DNA of 56,351 nt from an uncultured Ignavibacteria bacterium (GTDB taxonomy: Bacteria > Bacteroidota > Ignavibacteria > Kapaibacteriales > Kapaibacteriaceae). Of this stretch, positions 8,335-16,612 are shown in pieces. Location of the stretch: positions 1-56,351 of the forward strand of contig CAJAIA010000016.1 of the NCBI GenBank assembly GCA_903939735.1, in the 5' to 3' direction. Position numbers and translations under genes: made by a program. Positions within the stretch are counted from its first letter, which is position 1, and each line of letters begins with the position of its first letter. Below the pieces are notes generated by a model. It saw nothing but the letters and a program-made list of their open reading frames with translations, ran no database searches and had not been told where the DNA came from.

Positions 8335-9186
8335 TTAGTAGGCGTAGAAGCCCTTACCGCTCTTGCGGCCAAGATGTCCAGCAGCTACCATCTTGCGAAG
8401 GAGCGGACATGGACGGTACTTCGAATCGCCGAGACCGTTGTGCAACACTTCCATGATCGACAAGCACACATCGAGTCCGATGAAGTCGGCCAACGTAAGC
8501 GGTCCCATCGGATGCGCCATACCAAGCTTCATCACTGTATCGATGTCTTCGACGCTCGCAATGCCTTCCATGACGCAGTACACTGCTTCGTTGATCATCG
8601 GCATCAGAATGCGATTCGAGATGAAGCCTGGATAGTCCTGCACTTCGACTGGCACCTTGCCCATTGTTTCAGCAAGCGCCTTGATCGTTGCGTACGTATC
8701 ATCGCTTGTAGCAAGACCGCGAATGATCTCGCACAGCTTCATCACTGGTACTGGATTGAAGAAGTGCATACCGATAAACTTGTCGGCGCGCTTTGTGCCA
8801 CCAGCAAGCTCTGTGATCGAGATTGACGACGTATTTGATGCGAGGATTGCTGTTGGCTTGCACACTGCATCGAGTGTAGCGAAGATCTGCCTCTTAATCT
8901 CCATGCGCTCGCTCGCAGCTTCGATCACGAGGTCGGCATTGGAAGCCCCTTGCTCAAGCGACGTTGATGTGCTGATGCGAGCAAGCGTAGCCTTCATGTC
9001 ATCAGCGCTGATCGTTTCTTTCTTGACTTGACGCTCAAGGTTTGATGTGATCGTCTTCATTGCACGCTCGAGAGCGGCATCATTCACATCAACAAGTGTT
9101 ACAGTAAAACCGCTTTGTGCAGCAACGTGCGTGATACCGTTGCCCATTGTTCCGCCACCAATGACGGTGATGTGTGTAATCGACAT
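8335..9186 (-). CDS. hbd: 3-hydroxybutyryl-CoA dehydrogenase
   Basis: A protein of 283 residues, the normal size for short 3-hydroxyacyl-CoA dehydrogenases. The NAD-binding Rossmann motif is [14 protein letters not shown]. Catalytic context includes [12 protein letters not shown] and [16 protein letters not shown] (catalytic His); the C-terminal domain has [16 protein letters not shown] and [12 protein letters not shown]. It oxidises 3-hydroxyacyl-CoA in fatty-acid or butanoate metabolism. ATG 9186 has GGAG seven bases upstream. It sits between lgt and the barrel gene. The acyl-CoA dehydrogenase at 22232 may feed the same pathway. Confidence 0.9.
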   Translation of the reverse strand: MSITHITVIGGGTMGNGITHVAAQSGFTVTLVDVNDAALERAMKTITSNLERQVKKETISADDMKATLARISTSTSLEQGASNADLVIEAASERMEIKRQIFATLDAVCKPTAILASNTSSISITELAGGTKRADKFIGMHFFNPVPVMKLCEIIRGLATSDDTYATIKALAETMGKVPVEVQDYPGFISNRILMPMINEAVYCVMEGIASVEDIDTVMKLGMAHPMGPLTLADFIGLDVCLSIMEVLHNGLGDSKYRPCPLLRKMVAAGHLGRKSGKGFYAY

Positions 9187-9213
9187 TGTAAACTCCAATG
9201 AGAGAGATGATCG

Positions 9214-10002
9214 TTATGCGAGTTGTGTGCGCGACGAGCGCCAGATGAAGTACACACCAGCGATGACAAAGGGAATGCTGAGGATCTGTCCCATATCAAT
9301 CGGTAGGCTAGCTTCGAAATCCACTTGGTGTTCTTTGAGAAACTCGATGATGAAACGTCCAGCGAAGATCACAACGAGAAACGCACCAATGAGCCGTCCG
9401 GGATGTTGTTGTGCCACACCCTTCTTGTACAGCGACCACAACCAGACAAAGACTGCGAGACAAAGCAATGCTTCGTAGATCTGCGTTGGGTGACGCCACA
9501 CGGGCTCCACGGTATCGACACGTTGGAACCAGAAGGCCCACGATACATCCGTTGCCTTGCCAATGATTTCTGAGTTCATCAGGTTCCCGATGCGAATGCA
9601 CATCCCAGACAGAGCTGCAACGATCGCGAGACGATCAAGCAGCCAGATCATCGAGTAACCCTTGTACTTCTTGTGGAAGAGCCACAAGCCTGTGATGATA
9701 CCCAGCGCACCGCCATGACTTGCGAGTCCACCCTTCCAGACAGCAATCAGATCGAGAGGATTCTGGAGCACGATCTCAGGCTCATAGAACAGCACGTGTC
9801 CGAAACGAGCACCGAGTACTGTACCAGCGATCATGTAGATCGTGAGGGAATCGAGTTGTCGAAGATCCTTCTGTTCAGCAAGAAAGATCTTCTTCATGAC
9901 GATAAACGACAGGTAGAAGGCCAGGGCGAACATCACGCCGTACCACCGCGGTGAAAGCGGTCCGACGGTGAACATAATCGGGTCAACGTTCCATTCAATC
10001 AT
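9214..10002 (-). CDS. lgt: phosphatidylglycerol-prolipoprotein diacylglyceryl transferase
   Basis: A protein of 262 residues. Lgt transfers diacylglycerol to the lipobox cysteine of prolipoproteins in the inner membrane. Seven hydrophobic segments are visible, with family motifs GARFGHVLFYEPE, GGLASHGGALG, the Lgt signature around RIGNLMNSEIIG and HPTQIYEAL. The lipoproteins in this window (33163, 40592) would be substrates. The start ATG 10002 is preceded by TAGTTTCG at a 5-nt gap, one mismatch from the -7 box. A strong hairpin lies just upstream, so lgt is the first gene of its unit. Confidence 0.92.
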   Translation of the reverse strand: MIEWNVDPIMFTVGPLSPRWYGVMFALAFYLSFIVMKKIFLAEQKDLRQLDSLTIYMIAGTVLGARFGHVLFYEPEIVLQNPLDLIAVWKGGLASHGGALGIITGLWLFHKKYKGYSMIWLLDRLAIVAALSGMCIRIGNLMNSEIIGKATDVSWAFWFQRVDTVEPVWRHPTQIYEALLCLAVFVWLWSLYKKGVAQQHPGRLIGAFLVVIFAGRFIIEFLKEHQVDFEASLPIDMGQILSIPFVIAGVYFIWRSSRTQLA

Positions 10003-10020
10003 AGGTGCGAAACTAAACAG

Positions 10021-10047
10021 AAGTGCCCGACCAATGGTCGGGCACTT
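10021..10047 (-). terminator. terminator of the PD40-OmpA gene
   Basis: A perfect 12-bp stem (10021-10032 with 10036-10047) with a 3-nt loop, 25 nt beyond the stop of the minus-strand PD40-OmpA gene. It is followed on that strand by a short T-rich tail. It separates that gene from lgt. Confidence 0.8.
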
Positions 10048-10072
10048 ATATAGACTCTATCGTTGATTCAGC

Positions 10073-12733
10073 TTACTCGCCGAGTTCAGCGTCAGCGAGC
10101 GGTGTCTCGATGATGACTTGAACCGTACGGTTGAAGAAGCGACCTTCAGGAAGCTCATTCGAGTACAGTGGCTCTTCTTCGCCTGTACCACGTGACTGAA
10201 GCGACGAGAATGCTGATGTGCGCTTCTTGATAAAGTTCTCAGCCGTGCGAGCACGGTCTTCCGAAAGCTTCTTGTTACGTGTGTCCAGACCAACAACGTC
10301 TGTATGACCTTCGATACGGATGTCTGACGACTTCTTCACGCGTGGGAACACCCATGTCGACATAATACGCTCGTTGAGTTCGCCAGCTTCTGGAGAGTCG
10401 AACTTGAAGAGAATCAGGTTGTACTTCTCAAGTGTCTTTTCAGCACCGCGCTCAGTACCCATCATCTTCGATGAGACGCGCTTCACTGGGACAGTCACTG
10501 TGTCGGACTTACACTCTTGTCCGTTCTTCGATGTTACAACCAGAACTGCCTTGAATGGGTTCAGACCAACTTCAGTAGCACCTTCCGCACCCTTTTCCTT
10601 CGGGTACTCGAGATCTGTGTTCTGCCAGTCCCACTGCGTTGATGCATCAGTTGTACCAACTGCTGTGAGCGTGTTCCATGGTTGTGCATTGCGCAGGATT
10701 TCGATGCGACGTGATGCGACGATGTTCTCGTCGATACCATTCGCCATTGTCCACGTCATGCGGTCTGGATCTGGGCTGACTGTAGGGTCGTTGTCCAGGA
10801 TCGGACGTTGTACTTCCCAGAGATCGTCTGCAGTGCCGCCCGAGAAGCGGAACTCTGTGCGGCGGTTTTCGACGATACCGAAGGAGTCCTTCGGATTCGA
10901 ACGAACTTCCGGCCATCCACGGTGCGACAGCTTCATGCGGCTCTCGCTGATACCCCAGACGTTCTTCAGGTAATCGTAGACGATCTGTGCACGGCGCTTT
11001 GAAAGGTCCGAGCCCTTGTCTTCGTTCGTTTCGTCAAGACAGCCAACAACTTCAACATTCACGTTTGGATACTTGCGCAGACGATATCCGTAGATATTCA
11101 TCACGTGATAGTACTTGTCCAACGTACCACCAGGGATACGCTCGTCGTTGAAGTCTGCTGTTTGACCGCTAGTGATCTGCTTGTAGCGACCAGGAAGTGT
11201 CGAGCTGCTGAGATCGAAGAAGACGTATGGGAGAAGCGGATAGAGCTGGATCGTTGCGCGCTCTTCCATCACAAGGCCCTTGAAGCCGTTGTTCTTCGCC
11301 TTTGCCCACTTTGATGCTTCCATCTCGGCGCCAAGCTTTGGTCGCTGACCGAGTGTGATCGTCTTGCGGATTTCAGTTTGCTTATTTGCGTCGTCAGAGT
11401 TCGTTGTCTTACCAGGATCTGTGACGTCGATCGTGATTGAACGCTCGCCATATGTGAGCGACGAAGCTGTGACAGTGAACGATGTCATGCCATCGCGAGC
11501 GCTAGCCATGCCGTAGTCATCATCAGAGACGATGATGTTCGACTCAACGCGCTGGATGTCCACGCTGTCCTTCACCGTGCGAGCTGTCTTGTTGTTGCGG
11601 TATGACAGTGTTGCTGGGACGTTTTGTCCAGTACACTCATCGATCACGTTCACGATCACGTTAACAGCGCGGAAGTACGTTGGGATGAACGCCATGAAGA
11701 CGTCAATCTCGCCCTGGTATCCAGGAATGTCCGTACGGCGTGATGAGAAGTAGAGAACATCACCAGATGCTGGCAATGAAATGAACTGCTCGTCTTGCGG
11801 CGTGTTGATTGGAGCTGGAAGCGGTTGTGGCTTTGTCCACTTTTCACGACCGTCGCGTTCCTTTTCGCCTGACTTCTTGGCGCGATAGAAATCAAGACCA
11901 CCCATGTTCGGGAGGTGACCATTCGAGGCAAAGAAGAGTGTGTATCCATCAGATGCGATGAACGGCGATACTTCTTGCTTCTTCGTGTTGATCTCTGGTC
12001 CAAGGTTCTTTGCCTGCTTCCATTCGCCGAGATCCTCATCCCAGTCGCTGTACCAGATGTCGATGTCATCATCGCCTTCGCCATCAGGATTTGTTGGCGA
12101 CGGACGGTTTGATGTGAAGTACAGGCGTGACTTATCTGGAGAGATCGTTGGCTGCGAATCCCAGTACTCTGAGTTCACTGCACGACCAAGGTTGCGCGGC
12201 TTTGCCCAGCGATCGCCGTCGACGTCAGCAACATAGATGTCGCAGTCGCCAAGACCATCAGCGCGGTTACAACCCGTGAAGAACAACGTCTGACGATCGG
12301 CTGCAATCGATGCAACACCTTCGTTCATGATCGTGTTCACACCAGCATCAAGCGTGTCGATGTTGACCGGCTCGCTGAAGACTGTGTCGAGGTTGCTCGG
12401 CTTACGAGCAGACCAGAAGTCGTGCGAGAAGTCGCCGTCACGTGTGACGCGGCTGCCCGGACGGTTCGAGACGTAGAACAACGTCTTGCCGTCGGCACTA
12501 ATCGTTGGACCGTAGTCCAGTCCCTTATGGTTGATCACCTTCCCAAGATTCAGGATTCGGATCTTCTTAGGGTCCTCAAGAATGTCTCCCCGTGAATCCT
12601 CATCCGCCGAAGGTGTTGCCTCAATGGTTAGCCCAATGAGGTACAACTCAGGTTCCGATGCTGCGGCCTGCCCCAACGCAACAAGGAAAAGAGCGCTGAA
12701 TAAGACCGTCACCAATCGCTGCATCATACACAT
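10073..12733 (-). CDS. PD40-repeat protein with two OmpA-like domains
   Basis: A protein of 886 residues with a signal peptide ending ...LGQAAA. Five WD40-like PD40 blades follow (residues about 65-350, e.g. PTISADGKTLFYVSNR, PTISPDKSRLYFTSNR, LPASGDVLYFSSRR), forming a beta-propeller. Next is an Ig/CarboxypepD-like region (about 360-460), a first OmpA-like domain (about 500-650) and a canonical C-terminal OmpA domain with IRIEGHTDVVG, LSEDRARTAENFI and FFNRTVQV, expected to bind peptidoglycan. The tandem OmpA domains are unusual. PD40-OmpA proteins of this kind include the T9SS-associated PorE, but I cannot equate them. ATG 12733 has AGGA at good spacing; ATG 12727 is an alternative. Confidence 0.8.
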   Translation of the reverse strand: MCMMQRLVTVLFSALFLVALGQAAASEPELYLIGLTIEATPSADEDSRGDILEDPKKIRILNLGKVINHKGLDYGPTISADGKTLFYVSNRPGSRVTRDGDFSHDFWSARKPSNLDTVFSEPVNIDTLDAGVNTIMNEGVASIAADRQTLFFTGCNRADGLGDCDIYVADVDGDRWAKPRNLGRAVNSEYWDSQPTISPDKSRLYFTSNRPSPTNPDGEGDDDIDIWYSDWDEDLGEWKQAKNLGPEINTKKQEVSPFIASDGYTLFFASNGHLPNMGGLDFYRAKKSGEKERDGREKWTKPQPLPAPINTPQDEQFISLPASGDVLYFSSRRTDIPGYQGEIDVFMAFIPTYFRAVNVIVNVIDECTGQNVPATLSYRNNKTARTVKDSVDIQRVESNIIVSDDDYGMASARDGMTSFTVTASSLTYGERSITIDVTDPGKTTNSDDANKQTEIRKTITLGQRPKLGAEMEASKWAKAKNNGFKGLVMEERATIQLYPLLPYVFFDLSSSTLPGRYKQITSGQTADFNDERIPGGTLDKYYHVMNIYGYRLRKYPNVNVEVVGCLDETNEDKGSDLSKRRAQIVYDYLKNVWGISESRMKLSHRGWPEVRSNPKDSFGIVENRRTEFRFSGGTADDLWEVQRPILDNDPTVSPDPDRMTWTMANGIDENIVASRRIEILRNAQPWNTLTAVGTTDASTQWDWQNTDLEYPKEKGAEGATEVGLNPFKAVLVVTSKNGQECKSDTVTVPVKRVSSKMMGTERGAEKTLEKYNLILFKFDSPEAGELNERIMSTWVFPRVKKSSDIRIEGHTDVVGLDTRNKKLSEDRARTAENFIKKRTSAFSSLQSRGTGEEEPLYSNELPEGRFFNRTVQVIIETPLADAELGE

Positions 12734-12783
12734 CCCGTCCTAATGGTGATTGCGTCCCAACCACTTGGGTCCCAAAAGATGAT

Positions 12784-12803
12784 CCGTTGCCCCCAGGCAA
12801 CGG
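12784..12803 (-). terminator. terminator between barrel gene and PD40-OmpA gene
   Basis: A perfect 8-bp stem (12784-12791 with 12796-12803) and 4-nt loop in the 113-bp gap between two minus-strand genes. On the minus strand it is followed by ATCATCTTTTG, a weak T-tract. Probably a terminator or attenuator for the barrel gene. Confidence 0.6.
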
Positions 12804-12846
12804 ACGGAAAAAATAGGTAATTGTGGATAACCACCAAAGCCCTGAA

Positions 12847-13653
12847 TTAGAGAATGTGGCGGAGTTCCAACAAAAACTGGAAGGAACGCGCCGAAAAGCC
12901 CGTTCCTTGAGCACTGATTGAGGTCAGTGGTTGAAAATACTGAAGCATTGGCGTCATTGTGAGCTTTTTTGAGAGGCTGACATCCACACCCACTCCACCG
13001 AAAAGGCCAAGTTGGAGCGGCTGAAGGTCTGAAACAGGCCCATCTTGCAGCACAACCGACGTACCATCGACCCCTACGAGCTCTGCTGTGGCCACTTCAC
13101 CATTCGGAAACACGACGTCAGACGTCGTGAGTGTCTTGCGGTGCACAAGGGTCGAGGAAACAACATACCCCAGCGACGCACCTGCTCGCACGAAGACGGG
13201 GCCGAACGGCTTCATCTTGAGATATGGGGCTACCGTGACGACATCAAGCGCCATATCTGCTTCGTTGAGGAACGTCATCGGGACAGTGAACTCGCGACCA
13301 GAGGGACTTCGCTGAAGAACTCCTTCAATCTCGGTGAACTGACCAGTCAGTCCTCGCCGATCATACCCAAGGGCTACGCCCCAGATAAGCTGCGAGCGTG
13401 TAAGGCGCTCAACGACGGCACCAACAGCAAACTGCGTGCCCCCTCCCCCATTGAAATCACACTGACAGTCAGTAGTGATTGTGCCTGTTTGCATCACACC
13501 ACCGATACCGACGAAACCGCCGACTTGAGTGTACACAAGCCGCTTCCGTGCAGCGATGGGATCGCTGTCGAGCACGTTCACCTGCGCTGATACAGACACT
13601 GCGAGGAACAGTGCTGAGATCATAGCGAGAATCAAGGATCGTGCGGCGCGCAT
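12847..13653 (-). CDS. outer-membrane beta-barrel protein, unknown
   Basis: A protein of 268 residues with a signal peptide (MRAARSLILAMISALFLAVSVSAQ). The mature part alternates amphipathic strands and glycine-rich turns (QVGGFVGIGGVMQTG, LIWGVALGYDRRGLTG, GPVFVRAGASLGYVV, QLGLFGGVGVDVSLSKKLT) and ends in a hydrophobic strand (FQFLLELRHIL), typical of porin-like barrels. ATG 13653 is chosen because AGGA lies five bases upstream; an upstream in-frame ATG at 13698 would spoil the signal peptide. The gene upstream of the PD40-OmpA protein may therefore be envelope-related too. Confidence 0.65.
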   Translation of the reverse strand: MRAARSLILAMISALFLAVSVSAQVNVLDSDPIAARKRLVYTQVGGFVGIGGVMQTGTITTDCQCDFNGGGGTQFAVGAVVERLTRSQLIWGVALGYDRRGLTGQFTEIEGVLQRSPSGREFTVPMTFLNEADMALDVVTVAPYLKMKPFGPVFVRAGASLGYVVSSTLVHRKTLTTSDVVFPNGEVATAELVGVDGTSVVLQDGPVSDLQPLQLGLFGGVGVDVSLSKKLTMTPMLQYFQPLTSISAQGTGFSARSFQFLLELRHIL

Positions 13654-13742
13654 GGCATCCTGGGGGGACGAAAAGAAGTTGAACAAACTTGCCATCATTC
13701 GCTGTCAATCGCAACAGAACATTGTTTGACTATACTTGTGGC

Positions 13743-15152
13743 ATGACAGAGTCAAACGCACCTTCGACCGCTGAACGTGATGAACAGGCGGCACCGACGA
13801 TCGAGACATCCTCGACGACGATTTTCCAAACAGCACGTGGCACAGCAGTCAAGCTGTTGAGTCGGTATGAAAATTCCGACTCCTATATCGACAAGCTGCT
13901 TGATGCCGAACTGCGTCGGTCGGAGCTTGAAGCTGCAGACCGAGCTTTAGTTACAGAACTTGTGAACGGAACCGTCCGCTGGCAGTCGCGTCTCGACTGG
14001 GTGCTGACAGGTTTCTACCATGGTGAATTCGCGAAGGGGCTTCCCCTGGTGAAGAACGCGATGCGCATTGCGCTCTACCAGATTATGTTCCTCTCGAAGA
14101 TCCCAGCGCCGGCGGCAATCAACGAGTCGGTTGAAATCGTGAAGCGCATCAAGGGCGATCGGCACGCCGGGATTGTGAATGGGGTTCTGCGCAACATTCT
14201 GCGCAACATTCAGACGATTCGCTATCCGGAACGATCCGAGAATGAAGCTCTCCATCTCTCGGTTCACTACGCACACCCACAGTGGATCGTGAAACGTTAC
14301 CTTGAACGATACGGCAGCGAACAAGCCGAAGCGCTTCTGTCGGCCAACACACACCGTCCTATGCTGACGTTGCGTGTGAATACGCTGAAGACCACGGTAG
14401 CCGACGTTGAACGTCAACTGAATGAAGCTGAGATCAAGTACGAGATTTCGCCGATTCATCCATCAAGCGTTCTTATCACGTCGCTGCGCGACGTGCGTGC
14501 GCTGCCGTTGTTCCAAAACGGACATGTCACAGTGCAGGATGCAAGTGCAAGTCTGGCGATTCAACTTGCCGATCCAAAACCTGGGATGCATGTTCTCGAC
14601 CTCTGCGCTGCTCCAGGCGGAAAAGCAGTGCATGCAGCAGAGCTGATGAAGAATCAGGGAAGCGTGATCGCGCTGGAGAAGTATGAGTCGAAGCTGCGCT
14701 TCATCGAAGAAAACGCCGAACGATCTGGTTGCTCAATTGTTCGTCCTGAACAAGGCGATGCGCGCACATATGAGACAACCGAACTGGCAGACATTGTGCT
14801 GGTCGATGCGCCATGCTCAGGATTGGGTACGCTGTCGAAGAAGCCCGACATCAAATGGCGACGCGATATCGATGATGTGCGCAAGATGGCCGTTACGCAG
14901 CGCGAGATTCTCGGTCATGCGGCACAGTTGGTGAAGGTTGGCGGCGCGATTGTGTACTCAACGTGCTCTATTGAACCTGAAGAGAACGCAAACATCGTGC
15001 AGTGGTTCCTCGAGAATCATCCCGAGTTTTCGCTCGATCGTGCGGAGTCGCGTCTTCCTGCCGAGGTGTGTACCGACGGAATGTTGCAGACACTGCCACA
15101 TCTTCATAAGTCGGATGGCGCGTTCGGCGCACGACTGATTCGCACGCGCTAA
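13743..15152 (+). CDS. rsmB: 16S rRNA m5C methyltransferase RsmB
   Basis: A protein of 469 residues. The N-terminal third is a NusB-like helical domain (RYENSDSYIDKLLDAEL...LVTELVNGTVRWQSRLDWVL). The C-terminal SAM methyltransferase domain has motif I VLDLCAAPGGKAVHAAEL, DAPCSGLGTLSKKPD and the catalytic-cysteine motif YSTCSIEPEENANIV. RsmB methylates C967 of 16S rRNA. An N-terminal extension of about 35 Thr/Ala-rich residues precedes the NusB domain. TATACTTG four bases before ATG 13743 is one mismatch from the -7 box. Monocistronic as far as visible. Confidence 0.92.
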   Translation: MTESNAPSTAERDEQAAPTIETSSTTIFQTARGTAVKLLSRYENSDSYIDKLLDAELRRSELEAADRALVTELVNGTVRWQSRLDWVLTGFYHGEFAKGLPLVKNAMRIALYQIMFLSKIPAPAAINESVEIVKRIKGDRHAGIVNGVLRNILRNIQTIRYPERSENEALHLSVHYAHPQWIVKRYLERYGSEQAEALLSANTHRPMLTLRVNTLKTTVADVERQLNEAEIKYEISPIHPSSVLITSLRDVRALPLFQNGHVTVQDASASLAIQLADPKPGMHVLDLCAAPGGKAVHAAELMKNQGSVIALEKYESKLRFIEENAERSGCSIVRPEQGDARTYETTELADIVLVDAPCSGLGTLSKKPDIKWRRDIDDVRKMAVTQREILGHAAQLVKVGGAIVYSTCSIEPEENANIVQWFLENHPEFSLDRAESRLPAEVCTDGMLQTLPHLHKSDGAFGARLIRTR

Positions 15153-15173
15153 GTAAACGGTTGCTTCAGTTGC

Positions 15174-15731
15174 TTACGACCGTGGACGCCACGGCACGTC
15201 AGCGACGCCCTGCGCAGCATTCGCTGCACGTGCTGCCGTGAAGAGATAGTCCGATAGTCGATTCAGGTATCGCACAACATGTGCGCCAACATCCTCGTAC
15301 GACGCAAGAGCTACTGCATTGCGCTCTGCGCGACGGCAAACGGTGCGCGCTACATGGAGATGCGCAGCACCAGGTGTGCCACCTGGGAGAATGAACGACT
15401 TCAACGGTTCAAGCGCATCATCGTGTCCGTCAATCCATCGCTCCAACTCAGCAATGTGCTCGCTGTCGATGCGAGGAATGTCGTAGGCAGGAGGCGGATC
15501 AAGTGGCGTAGCCAGATCTGCACCAAGTGTGAACAGCACGGATGATATGCTCCGGAGCTGTTCAGCGAGGTTCGCGGGAAGCGATTCGGTGAGCGCTACG
15601 CCGATGATCGAGTTGAGCTCGTCAACCGTGCCGTAGGTTTCGATGCGAAGATGGTCCTTACGAACGCGTGTACCACCAAATAAGCCGGTGGTACCGTCGT
15701 CCCCTGTCTTGGTATAGATGCGTGTTGCCAT
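15174..15731 (-). CDS. pduO: cob(I)yrinic acid a,c-diamide/cobalamin adenosyltransferase, PduO type
   Basis: A protein of 185 residues starting MATRIYTKTGDDGTTGLFGG, the ATP-binding signature of PduO/MMAB-type adenosyltransferases. RIETYGTVDELNSIIG, the LPGGTPGAAHLHVARTVCRRAER helix and RYLNRLSDYLFTAAR complete the family pattern. The enzyme makes adenosylcobalamin from cob(I)alamin and ATP in the cytosol. ATG 15731 is chosen over upstream in-frame ATGs because the family begins here. It converges on rsmB and diverges from the ymdB-like gene 49 bp away. Confidence 0.9.
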   Translation of the reverse strand: MATRIYTKTGDDGTTGLFGGTRVRKDHLRIETYGTVDELNSIIGVALTESLPANLAEQLRSISSVLFTLGADLATPLDPPPAYDIPRIDSEHIAELERWIDGHDDALEPLKSFILPGGTPGAAHLHVARTVCRRAERNAVALASYEDVGAHVVRYLNRLSDYLFTAARAANAAQGVADVPWRPRS

Positions 15732-15766
15732 GTGGATACGAAGATACCCCCTTTCCACGGCTTTTG

Positions 15767-15774
15767 TAGGTTTG
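15767..15774 (+). promoter_or_regulatory. TAnnTTTG -7 box of the ymdB-like gene
   Basis: TAGGTTTG exactly matches TAnnTTTG, six bases before ATG 15781. If the start site lies 4-7 nt downstream, as usual for this element, the mRNA begins at or next to the start codon. No convincing -33 TTTG is seen. Confidence 0.5.
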
Positions 15775-15780
15775 TGCACT

Positions 15781-16587
15781 ATGCGAGCACTCAACATTCT
15801 GTTTATTGGCGATGTGGTTGGTCACGTTGGCCTGCGCGAGCTGCTCAGGAACCTCCCGTCACTTCGCGAAACCTATAAGCCCGACTGCATCATCGTCAAC
15901 GGTGAGAATATCGTTGATGGTAAGGGGCTCTCCGACAAAGAGGCCGATGAGCTCTTTGGGGCAGGGGTTCATTGCATCACTACGGGCAACCACATCTGGG
16001 AAAATTGGAAGGCACGTCCACTACTTGCGTCGAATGCAAACGTGCTCCGTCCGATTAACTACCCTTCGGAGAACCCTGGACGTGGTTGGACGGTTGTGAC
16101 GCTGCCCGACAAGCGCTCGATTGGGATCATTCAGGCACAAGGTCGGGTCTACATGCAAGCAATCGACTGTCCATTCAAGGGCGTCGATGCAGCAATCAAT
16201 AAGATCGCACCACAGACCAAGGTGATCTTCCTCGATTTCCATGCTGATGCAACCGCCGAGAAGATTGCTATGGGCTGGCACTGCGATGGACGTGTGAGTG
16301 CAGTGATCGGCACGCACACGCATGTGCAAACTGCCGACGCGCGCATTCTGCCGAACGGCACGGCCTATCTCACGGATGTCGGTATGACTGGTCCGTACGA
16401 TAGTGTTCTCGGCATGAAGAAGGAAATCGCGATTCGACGTCTGCTTCTCCAAACAGCACACAAGTACGAGATCGCAGAGGGCGATGTCCGTATCTGCGGC
16501 GTGCATTGCGTTGTTGATGAAGACACAGGCAAGGCCGTCGCAATCGAACCGTTCATGATTCCACGACCCTCGACACGTGTTGGCTAA
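15781..16587 (+). CDS. ymdB: YmdB-family metallophosphoesterase
   Basis: A protein of 268 residues, full length for the YmdB family (2',3'-cyclic nucleotide phosphodiesterases in Firmicutes). Dinuclear-metal ligands are visible in LFIGDVVGHVG, VNGENI, TTGNHIW, DFHADATAEK and IGTHTHVQTADARI, with the family motif LTDVGMTGP. The in-cell substrate here is unknown. It is followed by pyk 25 bp downstream, probably as one transcript, since pyk has no -7 box of its own. Confidence 0.88.
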   Translation: MRALNILFIGDVVGHVGLRELLRNLPSLRETYKPDCIIVNGENIVDGKGLSDKEADELFGAGVHCITTGNHIWENWKARPLLASNANVLRPINYPSENPGRGWTVVTLPDKRSIGIIQAQGRVYMQAIDCPFKGVDAAINKIAPQTKVIFLDFHADATAEKIAMGWHCDGRVSAVIGTHTHVQTADARILPNGTAYLTDVGMTGPYDSVLGMKKEIAIRRLLLQTAHKYEIAEGDVRICGVHCVVDEDTGKAVAIEPFMIPRPSTRVG

Positions 16588-16612
16588 TCACTACCTAACG
16601 AGCACAACAGCT

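Noticed and set aside
12822-12830. Perfect DnaA-box match TTATCCACA (minus strand); another at 49885-49893
   Set aside because: Each is isolated, without a cluster, dnaA/dnaN or an AT-rich unwinding region. Chance or minor regulatory sites.
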